Below are positions 12,101-26,653 of a DNA stretch of 64,000 bases, in pieces. How positions within the stretch are numbered: the first letter of the stretch is position 1; each line of letters begins with the position of its first letter. The translations under genes were made by a program, and so were the position numbers. Below the pieces are notes generated by a model that saw only the letters and a program-made list of their open reading frames with translations, made no database searches and was not told where the DNA came from. This DNA is from Malurus cyaneus samueli (taxonomy: Eukaryota; Chordata; Aves; Passeriformes; Maluridae), in NCBI GenBank assembly GCA_009741485.1, contig CM019219.1, forward strand, positions 2,579,998 through 2,643,997. The letters run 5' to 3'.

Positions 12101-15100
12101 CACTGCTACCTGGCACAGCAGCCAAGTCATGCTTCCCACTATCCCAAAGGAACAGGGAAGGAGGCCAGGCTGTACAACACACAGCAGGGATTCTTCCCCT
12201 CCCAACCATCCCTACAGGCACCGTCTGCCACCCCCAGCCAAGGGCAGCGTGCAGGTCATCACCTGGCAGTGAGTAATCCATGCTGCACTTCCCTAAACAG
12301 TTCAAGCCCAGAGTGACAGCAGCAATGAAAGGCACATGACCTTCCCTGGCCTCCAGCAGCTTGTTCCCACCCATACACTTCCCACTCCTTTAACACAGCA
12401 TAAATAGAACCAGCAAGGTTCAGCTGTACCATGATGTGATGAAGAACCAGTCTGGGCTTACTAAACCAGCAAAAGCAAACAAAACCCCACAAAAACATCC
12501 CCTAATAAAGCTTCATTTTTAAACATCCCATAAGGACAGAAAGGGGTATCTGGGACAACTTTGGGTGGCAGTGCCAGCTGAAAGCACCTTGTTTATGTCA
12601 GTCCCTTCAGGCTGTATTTATAAATACTCAGTGAAGAGCCAGAGGCTCTGCAGGACACAGAGCAGGAGGTGCCTCTGTGTCTCCTGAAGCTGCAGGGCAG
12701 CATGGGGCACAGCCCAGCCAACTCCATACCACTGTCTGGACACTGAGACTCCCCTTGCCTGCAGGCTTTCTGAAGGCCTGGGTAACACCTCTGGCACTCG
12801 TTCAAAAATGAGTGGGATAAAAAAAACGTAGGAGAGATAAAGCAGTTGACAAAGGAAAAACTAAACAGACATATGTAGGAACTAGGAAAGAACTAACAGT
12901 CCTTTTAAGGATGTACTGCAAAACAAGATTCATTACAGATTGCTTTAAATATTTTGGATTTGTTTAAGAAGCACACTCTTAGTGATTTCTTTCACAGAGC
13001 TAAGAAGAATGTCTGCCTACTTGATTTGGGAGGCACCATCCCCACAGGGAGGTCTGGCCCATGACATCAGCATCCACCTTACCGACCTCAACCAAGACAA
13101 GAACACACTCTTCTTTCAGCAAGTGATAAACAGGTGCAGGAGAAAGGAAAAGGAGAAGAAATGCAGTTTAGTTTTAATCTGTGAGTCGCAGTTCAAGCTC
13201 AGGAGCTGAACTCACAACTCAAGAATCCCCAGCAGGGCCTTGCAGCAAACACACTCAGCCAGCATCACTGTCAAATCCAGCCCCGAAGTGCCAGGAGAGG
13301 GGAAGCTCCAGGGTAACCCCCCAAGCAATTCTGGATGCCAGAGACGTTTTATAGGCACTGCCTATATTCTCATCCATTTGTACTCCTTGGATCCACAGCC
13401 AGCTGGAGCCAGCTTCACCACACCACACAGCAACACCATTTGGTTGTTGCACTTCACCTTCTCTAAGGCACACACGCCACCAGGACTCCCTGACGGTCCC
13501 AGCCATAGGCAACATTGAGTTATAGAAAAGATAATAGAGTTTAATTTTAAGTATACATTACTTCTGTCCTGTAAGAAATGAGTCACCTTGGACTTTACAC
13601 ATTAATCTTGTTCTAGGTCACTATGGTAGAACACACTGGTGTCATTGCAGAAACCACTTGTAATTCCTCATTGTAATTTAAACTGGCATTTGCAGGAAGC
13701 CAGGTTATCCAGCCACACTTACTCCACACTCTGCTTGGATTTTAATACATTTTAACCAAATTAATCCCTTTAAAATCTCATCCTTTTGAGAAAGAATCAC
13801 TCGACAGATACATTCACTGCTGAAAAAAGCAAGTCAATTAAAAAAATAATGTTCAATTACATTCACTGGCAGAGTCTGAATGGGGAAATACCACTAATCC
13901 TTCTGATTTGGAAGGAATACCCTCCATCAAGGAAACTATTCATGCTGAAAGGCAAGAGTTGCACTCATCATATTTCGTCCAGCCTGGATTTGCAAGGAAT
14001 AGAAGCTTTGATGACATGTTTACCTACTGAAGTAGGAAAAGCATTAATAGACGCCTCCAACAGAACAAAACAAAAATACAAATACACACACAATTACTTT
14101 CTTAAATCTGCTTGACACACATCTCTCCTCATGTTTCTGCTAAAAATAACAGATGAGGAAGAGAGTAGTCTGATACATGTTTTTTAATGAAACTTGGCAT
14201 TAAATTTAAAATCTAGTAAAAAGCACTTCGTACTGGAGTTGAGATGTGAAAAGGGAGTTCAACCAAACAGCTGTCCTAAAGTATCAGACATTTTTCTTGG
14301 TACCTTCTGACAGATAGTATCTTCTAAGAGAAAAGAAAATAACCACTATGCCAAGAATTCCTCCTACTCTTGCCCCTTTAATCTTTATTTTTAACTTCAC
14401 GGTTAACTTTAAAAATTAACTTTTAAACATATCTCCCACAAAAGATGGATTCAAAGCAAATGAACCCTCCATAAACTTGAAGGTTGCAGTCTGAAGTTCC
14501 CAAATCCTAACCAGGCACCATCTGTCAGATGGAGCAGGGTAACACACAAACTCTTGGTCCATCAATGTTCACAAATTTACTTGGCATTTAACATGAACTT
14601 GTCCTATTTTATAATTTTGCTTGGCTAAGGACTGACAAGTGTTCAGCTCAGCTAAAACTTCCCAAGAGCTCCAGCTGGCAAACAAACAGAACTAAGTCAC
14701 AGTAACCCACTTGATTTCAATGGTAAGAACAGATGCTTTGGACAAAATTATTCAATTGACAGTTACATTATTTTAAGTATATCACACTAAGATCACCAAA
14801 AGAAATTTGGTTCATTGCTTCAGTAATTACTGGCTAAACTGATGCACCTTTCCAGCACAGATACACTACACAACAACCAGAAACAAGCACAAGAGAATCC
14901 ATGCAACTACCATCAATCTTCCTAAGGTTATTCCTATTACAGGGAGTATTTGGAAAACATTACATCTTAATATTCAAAATTAAATGCTGAGATGAAGGAC
15001 TGATAATTAACAGCTTTGTTTGCTGGTTCCTGTTCCCCCTTCTTCCCTTCCCCCAGGTAAAAACTTGTAGTAAGCGTTAGGGAAAGGAATCCATGAAATC

Positions 15101-16689
15101 TTTCAGCAGGCAGCACTAACAATCAGCACACAACTCCATCTGCATTCTGTCTTTCTCACAAAGATCCCTTCAAATCAAATCATTATTGCCTAAGAAGTCT
15201 TCTATGAATACAGTTTGGAGGTTTACGTGCAACTATACAGTCACAAGCAGCATTAAACACTTGCAAACCCACATTCTTAAATATAACTACAACACTTCCC
15301 ACAGAGGTTAAATCAGAAAGTGTGAAATATTTTAAGTAACACTGAAACAGTAAAAAAAAATTACTTTTGAAAAACCACAGGGAGAAAATACCCAAACATT
15401 TAATACAATTGCTATCAGAATGCAAGATAAATACTCGTGTAAGGCATAGGAACAACCTTCAATGACTGGCCCTTGGTATTCAATAACTTAAAAAATACCA
15501 CACAGAATTACAGCTGCTTCATTTCAGAAGGAAAAAATCTTATATGGAACTGAAGGTATCAGGAAATACTGAGGCATCTCTTTCCAAAAGAAAGTGTGCA
15601 CGCCTGACTATTCACACAACGCAAAAATAAACTAGAATATTTATTAGCTCAGAGAAGCCAAACACAGCATGCCCACAAAAACATTTACACCTGATCAAAT
15701 ATGTTAAACAAAGCAGCTCCACAAATTAGGTTTTTGATTACAACAACCATGAAGTGACTTTGCGAAACATTAAGGAACAGCATGAGACATACTAGTAACG
15801 CCAGAGTTTCAAATGAAGTGTTTTACTCTAAAAATAGTTGCGTATTTCAAGTGTTGAACCTGCTCGTATGCTGGGGCACACGATATCTGCTTCTGGGAAG
15901 CTACAGCACAAAAGTTAACTCACAAGGTCAATAACTGAAGAAACCCTGCTCTCACATGGCTCTGTTCTTTAACAGCACTGCAAGAATTATCCAGCATTTC
16001 CTTAGGAAAGCACTAAAATACAAAACAAAATTGGTATTTGAATGTTTTTTGAAGCAGCTGACTACAAAAATACTTTCAGAAAGCCTGTAAACATTTACAA
16101 CACAGTATGTGTATTAATACAACATTATTACTTTCAAGGTCAGTATTACACATGCAGTTTCTTGGAGCTACATATTTTGGTGTTATTTTTAACATCTGAC
16201 AGAGCATCTTGTACTGTTGCAAGCTCTACACTGTTTACAAATACTCCCAAGCTGCAGCTGCTGACTCTACAGAGCATGTCTTGCCATAGCAAAAGGAAGA
16301 GTAATTTTAAATATCCAGTAATGGCATTTTTTACAGTACTATATGCACTTGTGTTCTGTAGATTGGCTTGGTAATTTTTGCACCTTTTGATAATTATATG
16401 GAACAACAGGATTTGGTTACAAGAATATCCATTTCTACAAAAGGTCAAAAAAGTCCAAGTACACTTGAGAGACATGTCTAACCCTGTTCAGATTATGGAT
16501 GAACTTCACAGCCTCTCTTAGCAGGTGCTATTTCAGGAACCTCTACATTTGGCTTACTTTTTTAAATGGAAATGCAGAGATAAAAAAAGCTGGTTTGAAA
16601 TCAAATGCCAAGTTTCTGTTTTAATTCTTCATTCTCCCAAAATATTTAACCATAGGCACAAGAGCAGAAGGTAGCAGTAAACAACTTAC
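6126..16689 (-). other. ZRANB1: ZRANB1 intron 1 of the coding region (10.6 kb)
   Basis: This large AT-rich intron has donor GTAAGTTGT next to 16690 and acceptor CCTCAG at 6126-6131. I scanned both strands. Open frames up to 174 codons (for example 7429-7953 and 13786-14115 on plus) have no recognisable domain, biased composition and no splice context, so I treat them as chance. No CR1 copy is visible across the whole 10.6 kb, in contrast to the intergenic region. No tRNA gene was seen. Confidence 0.85.
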
Positions 16690-17523
16690 CGACACAAGCA
16701 TTTAGGAACAGCCAGTCAGTCTTTTTCATTCTATTTTTTATTTGCTTTAGTTTTTTGAAGTCAACTTCAAGCTCCTCCTTGCTGCCAACAGCTCCAGCCA
16801 ATTCAATTCTTTGGAAGTCCATTTTCACATCAGATTCACGTTTGGTTGTTGGTGGAGATCTTCTTTGGCTATTACCACTACTACAGCTGCCCCTCCACCG
16901 AGCCCTGTCTTGCTCATTTATGATGGAAGAAGCCTCTTCTGTGTCTGCCAGTTCTATTGCTTCGATGTTGTTGGGTCTGGGATGGTCACACACAACACAT
17001 TTCCTGGCCTTGGCCCAGTTTTCATATGTACAAACAGAACAAGTCCAGTGCTGAGCCCTTGTGTTCAGTTTATTTCTGTCATTGTATTCCTCACACGGAT
17101 CCACGGAAAATGGGACCGGTCTGGAACCGGAGCCTGAAGACTGAGGAGACTCCGTGGGACTCCTGGTCCTGCGCTGAGACAAGCACTGGGTACACCTTAT
17201 AGCTCTTGGCCAGTTCAAGTACGTGCACATGTGGCACGACCATTTATTTGCACTTTCCATACTGTAGGATGATTTAACCCTTGGTCTTGCACTGGAATCC
17301 GGGCATATCAAAGGACTGCTCCCTCCTTCAGTGCTCGTAGGATCCCAGTCCCTACCGATATCACTGGAACCACTTTTAAAAGGATCTTCTGTGATAATTG
17401 TTCCACTGGGTCTCTGGGCACGACACATGGTGCACTTGATTGCAGAAGGCCAATTCTCATATGTACAATACTCACAGGCCCATTTAATTCCACGCTCTGT
17501 CATCGTGCACTTCTTGAAATGAA
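16690..17523 (-). CDS. ZRANB1: ZRANB1 (TRABID) first coding exon: start codon and three NZF zinc fingers
   Basis: The ATG is at 17501-17503 with A at -3. Coding sequence runs to 16690 (residues 1-271 plus one base). Three Npl4-type zinc fingers are visible: Cys10, 13, 24, 27; Cys90, 93, 104, 107; and Cys155, 158, 169, 172. Each has the W-x-C-x2-C-T-Y-x-N-W pattern, and the Thr-Tyr after the second cysteine is the ubiquitin-contact pair. In TRABID the first finger is known to select K29/K33-linked chains. Linkers are Ser/Pro/Arg-rich and probably disordered. The AnkUBD begins near residue 245. The donor is GTGTCG|GTAAGT. The upstream acceptor GCCCGCCGCAG at 17524-17534 leaves 20 nt of 5' UTR in this exon. 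TRABID edits Wnt/APC, EZH2 and other ubiquitin signals in nucleus and cytosol. The four-cysteine sets are complete, so nothing suggests a pseudogene. Confidence 0.97.
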
Positions 17524-17776
17524 CTGCGGCGGGCAGAAATCTGAGGAGTCAGAACACACCATCAGTACACAGTGCCAGCAAAGGAGCTGTTCAAAACAAC
17601 AGTGAGATTTAACCAAGTGGATATAAAAATCAGGCTGGGCAAACTGGCAATCTTTTTTTCTTGATACTGTTACAACATCTAGGGGGAGTAACATCACTAT
17701 GAAAAGGGTAAGACTTGACCTACCAGCATTTTACATGGGGAATTCGGGATTTACTAGTGCAGAAATGAGAAAAAAA

Positions 17777-17821
17777 CCTCAGTCCTGAGGTTTTCTGAAA
17801 TTTCTGAAATTTGTGAAATTT
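17777..17821. repeat. Small palindrome followed by a 10-bp tandem repeat
   Basis: A 14-bp perfect inverted repeat (cctcag-tc-ctgagg) at 17777-17790 is followed by three near copies of 'tttctgaaat' to 17821. It lies in the 5' intron about 250 bp upstream of the first coding exon. No function is known to me. Confidence 0.6.
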
Positions 17822-20632
17822 GCAGTCTTCCAAACAAATTCAGAATGCACATTAAGCACTGAGAATACCGGAGAAGAGATCAGTACAGCTACAGAAACAA
17901 GTTATAAATATTAAATTATTAAAATAAAACTCAATATGAATACAGCAGTACAAGAAAAGGAACACAAAATCTAGGTCCTGTAATCACAAGAACTGGAAGG
18001 AGGGAGTGTATCAGGTGGGCAGTTACACAGTGAGTAAGCAGTTCTTTCAGAAAAGGAAGGTGTGGGAATTTACATAAATTGCTTATAATTTGAAAATTTT
18101 ATAAATGTGCTTAACCAAGACTAGGTCTTGACTGGACACTCACCCATATCAATAGTGTTACAAAGTGAAACTGCCACTTGAAAGCAAGCAAAAGCTGTAT
18201 GTGTTGTATGATTTGTATTTTCACACTACAAATTCAGATTTCAACCCAATTACAACTCACTTTTTCTCTAATGAAGAGGGGATTCTGTCTTCATGCTGGC
18301 TCAGACCTTTTCTTCAGATTGCCAAATATGAAGGATGAGACTAAGCAGATAACTATTCCTGTAAACAACATGAAAACAGACTCATTATAGGTTTCTTACT
18401 GGACCTGAGTAACCAGAAAGTTAATTATTAAATGCCACACCTATTCTAATCCCAATTTACTTGGTTAAACCCAGTCATGACCTGCTGAGGCCAAGAGAGA
18501 CTGATTAAAATAAACCAATATTTATAAAAAAATGGTTGCAAGCAGTCAGTCTGCTGAAGTAAAAGATCCAAGCAACAACAAGTTCACACCAAAACATTCA
18601 TGAACACACTCACTGCTATCTGAAACGTAGGATGGGGAAGGCAGCTTTGCATAGAGAGCATAACAGGGGGAAAGGGTAAGGCAGGTAGATAAAGGACAAA
18701 TAGTCAAACAGATAGAGCATTTCCTCCCTCACCCCAAAGTAGTTACTCAGCTTGCAAACCACAACAATGTGCTGGTTTTAAGAACACAAAACTGATAAAA
18801 CACAAACTTGTCACATCACTTGACAGACACTTCTTATTTATCGTATTGCAACTCTCAGCTAATAAAACCACACAGAGCCCAGGAAACTAAAACTTACAAG
18901 TCACACAACAGGACTAAATTCAAAACTAGACACATCAAACTAAAAATTAATTTATACCTGTTCTTCAATTGGCAAATGGTGTATGAGTTAGTATATTCTT
19001 CACTAAAATACCTTCATACACACCTTGCTCTACCAAGGCATGGCTGAAGCTTCTACTTAAATTTTTCACCCTTATTTCAACTCCTCCTGAGGACTCCGGC
19101 ACATAACACTGTTTTTTTCCAAGAGCTCAAGTGATCTATTCACCAGATCAGGTGGCTGCATGAATGAGGGGCTATCGCATGGCCAGGACAGAGGAGAGGG
19201 CAGCACTATCCTCTTCCATAGCAATCCATATTTATGCTGCATGAAAGCAGAGGAGCAATCAGGAGCACAGAAAGCTCTCTCATAAAGCTCAGGTTCCATA
19301 GTACTGGTTGGAGCAGGCTGCAGAGCACTTCACTCCCACCTCGATGTTATAAAGCTTTGTCAGACTGAGGAATGTGCTGAAAAGGCAATTTGATTTCCAA
19401 CTGCTTCCCCTCCACCATTCCTGACAGATGTCCATGCCCATTTATATTGGGGAAAAAAGGAGCAGGATCATATCAGATTCCTACACACACAAAATAGAAA
19501 ATTAATTTGATTTTACTAAAGGTGACTTTGCAAAGAAGACTTTTCGAGAACTTCAAGAAACAAAGGTTTCTCTATTTTGCCAAAACCCCTCCTATTTGAG
19601 TTCACGAGACACAAAGTATCTATTCTATTTGGTCATAGCTTTTCCCCCAATTCCCAAAATATGGTTTTTAATGACTTCCTTAATAAGCTTATTCTCTCTA
19701 GAAACAGTAGAGCTTTTTTAGGAATTAATGTTTTGCAGTTAGAAACACAGGAGAGTTGAACATGGTTTTCAGAACAGAGAAGGCAGCAGCACACTGCCCC
19801 TGCACTTGTCCACGGCCACCAACAGATTGTGCCACCAAGGACCACCAAAAGTAGCTGTCCCAATACTCCAATGCTTGAGAATAATTCCTACTGGAGCAGA
19901 AGCTGGTATGGTAGGAGCAGGTAATGCTTCCTATCAAATCCATAAACAGTGTGTGACGGGCATCCATAACTGTAAATAGTTTCTTCCCTGCCCTAGTTTG
20001 TAAAGCCTTAAACAGAGCGGTTCCCACTGCAGACAAATCCCAACCCACATTTGGGATGGGGCATGAAAACAAGGCATCATCTGTTTTAATGATATTAAGA
20101 CTGGGAAAGAAGATTGCAGCTCAAGTTGGAAAGCAGCTGGCTGCAAAAACAATCTAAACAAGTACTGAGATACTACTTAGGAAGCGAAGCAGCTCAGGAC
20201 ATTTCACGTTACAGGAAAGCTTTCAAACGTATCACAAGATCAGCTTTTTAGCAGCAATTATCTTCTATGCCCCTTAAAAACCAGATGCTCTCAGACATAA
20301 TTCTTAGAGAGGCTGAGTATCTGCAGCTTTGAAAGCCTCTGAGATATGAGCTCACCACCTCTGAACACGAGGCCTCGGGTTATTATGAAGTAAAGAATAT
20401 AAAAAGGTTGAAGAGAGCAAGGCAATTTCTCTTTCTTGACAGCTCTGCCAACACCAAGTACAGCAAGGAAATTCAGGGTTGAGGGTTTTTCCTGTTTTAC
20501 TGTTTTTTACTTGGTCTGACCTCCAACTCTACCCACCACAGTAGCTACCCATGGATGAGTCGGGTGTCCGGTAGGCAGAGTTGGAGCCCAGAGACTTCAG
20601 ATCCATCCAATTTTGTTTTCCTCGGGAACTGT

Positions 20633-20883
20633 AGTGACAGGACAAATGGAAATGACTTCACACTGAAAAAGAGTCAGTTTAGATTAGGTATTAGGAAGAA
20701 ATTCTTAGCTGGGAGGGTGGGGAGGCCCTGGCACAGGGTGCCCAGAGAAGCTGTGGCTGCCCCTGGATCCCTGGAAGTGTCCAAGGCCGGGTTGGACAGG
20801 GCTTAGAGCAACCTGGGACAGTGGAAGGTGTCCCTGCCCATGGAAGGTCCCTTCCAACCCAGACAATTCTGTGATTCTATGAT
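20633..20883 (+). mobile_element. CR1 LINE, truncated 3' fragment with intact tail
   Basis: The stretch begins with the CR1 'gtgacaggacaaatggaaat' segment, continues through 'aggccctggcacagggtgcc' and 'ccctggaagtgtccaagg', and ends in 'ccttccaaccc' plus the terminal 'attctgtgattctatgatt'. The tail is nearly complete and the copy looks younger than most others here. It is antisense to ZRANB1. Confidence 0.95.
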
Positions 20884-23800
20884 TACTGGTGATACAGCAT
20901 CACCATCCAGCCACAGCAGTTATAAGCTTATTACATTTTTTTCCAATTACTTCTTTGACTCTGTTTTCAAGTTAACTTGTTATTTTAGATTCCTCACAGA
21001 GGAGAAGCTGAATCATGGAGTGCCTCCTCTGACAGAGAAATAGCAATACAGTGACTGAGAAGCGCAGGTGCATGCCTTAATGTCCAAAAAGCATGAGCAG
21101 ACAAGAAATTAAAACCCACAAAACTTCAAACAAATTCCAATTGATCAGTTTAGACAGTGTGCTGAATATGTTCTGGACATACTTGTAGAGTAACTCAGTA
21201 TACTGAAGAGAAAAATACATTAAGTTCTGATAAATAAGGGGGGGAAAAAAAATCAAAGCCTTATCAGATCACCCTTTTACTACACAAATTCAGTCAAAAA
21301 AGACGACCTAGAACAATCAGAAATTTGGTTTTTGCTTTGTTTTAACTTTTAATAATATTCTTCTTTTTAGGTGCATAGAAAAACAAAAAGGCTCACAGAA
21401 ATCGAGAAGAAACAATGAAGTTTGCAAATAGCACTTTTATTACGCAATATATTACACTCCCCTCAATTTAATTATTCACTGTGTCCAGAAGTTGTTTTTC
21501 CTTTGGCTCAAACAAGGAACAATATGGAGCTCCAGTTCATTAAACGATCAAGCCCTGCCTGTAAACAGGCCAGATGCTGATTTAGACCCGTCTACACTAC
21601 GGATTTCTTGCTGGGATGGTGCTGGCATCTGTGCTGGCTGAAGCCTTACATAATTACACAGATGAAATCAGTGTTCCCACCTCAAACTCATTCTGTTCAT
21701 GTGTGCAGGTTTTCAAATAAAACTGATTCTGTATTTACAGGGAAAAGGTGTCAACTTCAGCCTCCAGCAAGACTTGAAGGCAAAGCAAGAATCACCCTCC
21801 TTTCCCCCACATGTAGCTGCCTCTCTTAGGCTGCTCCAGAAAGGCAGGCTGGCTTCCTTATTTTAAAAACACTCTAGCAACTTTTGTTCAGGTGAATAAA
21901 ATATGCAGAAGCATTTTGTTCTGAAAGAAAGGGATCTCTATAACCACATGCAGAATATCCTAATACAGCACTTCAGAAGCATAGAAGTAAAACCTTTCAC
22001 AAATCCTTGACTAATTTTCCAAGACGGAAATTTAATGACTTTTTCTCTTACCTTATTACCAAATGTACTTGCTCTACCTTTAACTATTTGCTCTTCTTTC
22101 TCAAAAATTGAGTATAAGCCTCAAAAGATCAGTATATTAAAAGCAGAAAGCTTGAACCTGGGCTTCTATAGCTTGAAGGGAAGTAACAATGAGCTCCATT
22201 GTTGTCTCTGCAAATTAATTTTAATAAAATTAAGAATGCTGACCTCGTCAATGGAACAACCAAACCAGATCAGCACTGAGTCTGGAAGCTTTGCAGTACT
22301 GTCTATGCATTGTAATAAAGAATGGAAAGATTAATGCAAAGTCACAAGCACAGAAGCATTTTCTGTATTAGCCTGAATACACTGAAGCAAGGAATTTAAT
22401 AAGCAAGCATAGTTTGCTTTGGTTGTTAGGATAATTCTTTAAAAAGGCCAGGATTCTGTCCCAAACAGAGCAGCAGGAAGGAGAAAACACTGTCATCTCA
22501 GCAAAAGAGCACTAAAATAATTCTCTGCGAGCTGTTATATGAGGTGGGGGTTTTACTTAGGAAATTTTAATTTCCTTGAAGAACACCAGCTGGCTATTTG
22601 CAGTACAGCCACAGAATGCAGAATCCCCCTTCTCGCCAAAAACAGACAAAAGCAAGAAATACGTTTGGAGGCTTTGGTCAAATGGCATTATCCTCCTATC
22701 CTCATCCCAGCAATAGCACTGCTCCAAAACACATGGATCACCTCTGGCTCTGCTGAGCAGTTCCTCTGCTCCAACAAACACAGGCAATGGGGACAAGGCT
22801 GCTGTCTCAAGAGAAGCATCATCCAGTTAAGACTGGCACAAATCTCAATTCTGTTAAAGACCAAATCATTGCCATGCACCTCACAGCACAATCTACAGAC
22901 TACAGCATTAATATTTTTGATAAAACTGAGCAACTATTTACAATCTAGTATGTTAAGTGACTTCTAACATTTTCTTCCATTTTGATAGTTCAGATCACCA
23001 AAAATGAGCTTTACTGCATATTTTTAGATATGACCTGCTTCACTACCTAAAAATTTTCACCTTATAAGTAGGCAATGAGTTAAAATCTAGGAGATTTGAG
23101 CTCTCACAAAGAAATACTATGCAAGAAATGCAGTTCTTTTAACCAAAAAAAAGCAAGAAGGTAAGAATTAACTTCTGAACACTTTCAGAAGTCTGCTCAT
23201 TGGGTGAATTCATATGGATTTCATTTACATAAAATTAATAAAAAATTTCATTCTGCTTTATGGACTCATATCTCATTTCAAAGCATCTTAAATCTACTTT
23301 ATTAGGTATTTATGGTATTCAGAAAAATTACGCTGATTTTGCTTCAGCTTTCTTTTCAATATTCTATTCACACTTCCAACCCAACTGCTGACTTTTCATA
23401 AGCAAAAGAATTTATATGCAGCTTTAACGCAAGAGGATGTCCAATTTTGCTAATGCTCTATGCAATAAGAAGGAAAATGTTTGGGAGGTTTCATATCTTT
23501 GGGGATATCTGAAATGCAAGCTTGACAATGAACTTTATCATTAGGTCTACAACCTAATGCAAACAGACACTTCTGCAAAAGCTGAAAACTCATTGCAGAA
23601 TTAACAGATATTTGAGACTAGTAAACATTTTCTCTGTCTGAATTTTTTTTATTTTAATGTTTATCTCTTGAAGCACTTTTGTGCTCTTAGCCACTACAGT
23701 TAACCCTGTTTGTGTAACTTGCACAGCACAAGTTTCCATTTTATTTATCACTCATCTCAAATGGGTCAAAGTCCATACAGCTCTATTAAACTTGTGACTA

Positions 23801-26608
23801 AATACTAGGAAAAATCTTAACTGCTGAAAACAACCTATATAAAAACCCAGCAGCAGCTTGCAGTTCAGCCCTCTTTCTTTTTCAGGGTTGCCTTTTTGCT
23901 TTGTTTTAACCTCAATTAAAAGTGAACGAGTGTCCAGATGAGATGTTACTACACATTAGGATGGACTAAATACGACCAACTGCTTAGAAACCAATACCAT
24001 TTGGGCAAACAAGGGTAAGCAGATCAACAGTTACATAATGCACAACATCTCCCACACAATACTAATCAAAACCCAAGCAAAATGACTTAAAATAATGAGC
24101 TGTGATAGAATATTTGCATAAATACAGCCAGCTGCATTTAATGAATTTGACCATGAACGGCAACAGATGAATACTGACTTAAGATCTACAGTAACAAATA
24201 CATACAACCAAACAACAGAACTGTTAAAACTTCATTTTTAAAAAGACATTAGCCTTGGACAAAGTACAGAAGTTGAACAAGATGTTTCTTTATAAAAAGT
24301 GAGGTCAAATACAAAAATAGTTTATCTGTGTTTAGACTGTGCCTCGAACAGCAGACCCATTTTTGTTTAGCTCTCAGCCATCCTCACGCACAAGGAGAAA
24401 AACCAGATGTCACGTTCTGACTGAAAACACACTGTGGAGCCAGACATCAAAACTCTGAAACACTTAAACCTGTCCAACAGCAGGAACATTACACCAAGAC
24501 TTGTACATTTTCTAGTAATTATCCCCTGGACCTCCTCAATACTGGCTGACCATAAATTAGAGCAGGACTACACACGCACGGTCACCATTTGGTGGAGGAA
24601 AACCACCTGCCTCCAAATGAAACATGGAAACACACTCAGCATTCACTATTAGGCGGTTTGCTCCTAATTAATGGCAAGCCAAGCTCAGATACAGCTAAGG
24701 ACTGTCTCTCCTACACACGTTTGCAACTGGGATACATTTAAGGATAGTCCCAGTTCAAGCAAGCCAATCGAACTACACTCATTTTATCTAGTTCTTCACA
24801 AGAGACCGGCAAGACGGCAAAGTATCAAAAAGGGGAAAAAGAAACAACAGAAGCAAAAAAAAAACATTATCATTTACAACACGAAATCCACTAGTGTTTA
24901 TGCTGCTGCCAAAGAGCTAGTGTCAAACATCACAGGGAAAACAAATCCAAACTCCTTCTAGAAACAGTGATACCAGCCCTTTTTTTTTAATCACTTTTTT
25001 TTAAACCTTATGATTAGTAATCTGTATTTTGGTCATAGTCCATATCTCTGCGTTAATCACTGCAGGGTACTCTGCACTCCTGGAAAGTTTCAAAGTAACA
25101 GATCTAAAATAACAATAAGGGGTTCTGGGGGTAGGAGTAAGTTTCTACTTAAAGGCAACACTGAAAAACCTTCTTTAAATAAACCCTTTAAAAGCCATAA
25201 GGTGACAATTCCTTTTTAACCCTGCCAAGCTGAACTGTAGTGCCGAAGTCAAAAATAAAAAGTAAATAGCCCAGCAGCCCATCCCAGCCCTTCAGCAACA
25301 TAAAAATGAGCCTGTAAGGGGAAGCCTTTGCAGGTAAAACCCAAACCCACTGGCCCATCTGTCAGAAGGTGTCAATGACAACCAGACATGGTTCAGAGAT
25401 GCCACTACAATACACTCCTGACTACTCACAGCCCTGAAAACCAGTAAAAACCAAAAGTATATACTCAACACTTCTTGACTCCAAGACCTGTACACAGAGG
25501 CTGTTCCAGGGGAGTACTGAAATAACAGCAAGGAATAAATATACCCAGCTGTCTCTACTGAATCCCTCCCTGCTTAGATACTGGGAAGATGAATGGAGAC
25601 TCAAGGAATACTTTCAAGCCCATTAGCCTGAGAGAAGCACAAGTCAAGCTCTCCCAGTGCACTTTCAGTCCTCATAACCACAAAATACAAGATTCCCTCA
25701 TAAACCAACAACCATCATCCCAAAGCAAATTTCCTATTTTTTGCTGGAATTAATTATATTTATGAGATTTTTGAGAGACATTTTTCTTCCCAGATAATCA
25801 ACTGACTGTACCAAGAGCGACACAGTTTTTAAATGAGTGGACTTATAAAAGTGTGTGTAAATTCAATGTCACTAAAAGATTACTAATCAAAATAGTTTTA
25901 ATCTGCAGAAAAAAAAATACCCCCCAAAAAAACAACCCCAGATCAATCAAGTTTATTTTTCTTTCCAGAGTCCCATAAATCATGGTTCTGACAGTTTTGT
26001 TTCGCTCAGGAACATCAACTCCTGAATACCTAGAAGTTACCATGAAAACCAACACACCTCACTGAAGTTTCTTAATCCCCACAAACTCTTCAGAAACCCC
26101 AACTTTCTCTGTTTTATTAAAAACACCTTATCAAGACCAGATGCTAAATCAAATTGAAGTCAAAGAACCACAGGGAGGATTTTTAAACCTTTGCATTTGA
26201 TTACAGAAGTAATGGCAAACACAACCCAAATAAAACAGCACCATGTCTTGGCTTCTGGCACAGTGGGAGGGAGGAGAAAACTGCAGCCTCCTTGCTCACA
26301 AGTCACAGTTCCAGACACAAGTCCTACTTACACAGCCCTATTTACACTTGCCAAAGCAGTCACAGGTCCATCTTTTCAGTCCCCCCATTCCCTGGACAGC
26401 AGGTTACATGTCTGGTTCTCACTTCGTACCCAGTTCTCAATACTTCAGGTATTTTCAGTTCAATTCTGAACTTCAAGACAACCTTAAATCCTGTGTCTTC
26501 TTCAGCAATTTTCTTAGAAGTAGTAACTGTCCTTAATTTAATGTGAATACAAACAAAATTTGCAGCCATTCTCAGCAAAAAAAATAAAAATCCAACTTAG
26601 TAGACATA

Positions 26609-26653
26609 ACAAAAAACAAACAAGCAAACAAACAAACAAAAAAAAACAACAAA
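26609..26653. repeat. (AAAC)n-type low-complexity repeat
   Basis: The tract has repeated aaac/aaacaaac units with interruptions and an A-run, within the 5' intron of ZRANB1. It could be slippage-derived or the eroded A-tail of a retrocopy. I see no body sequence to support the second option. Confidence 0.75.
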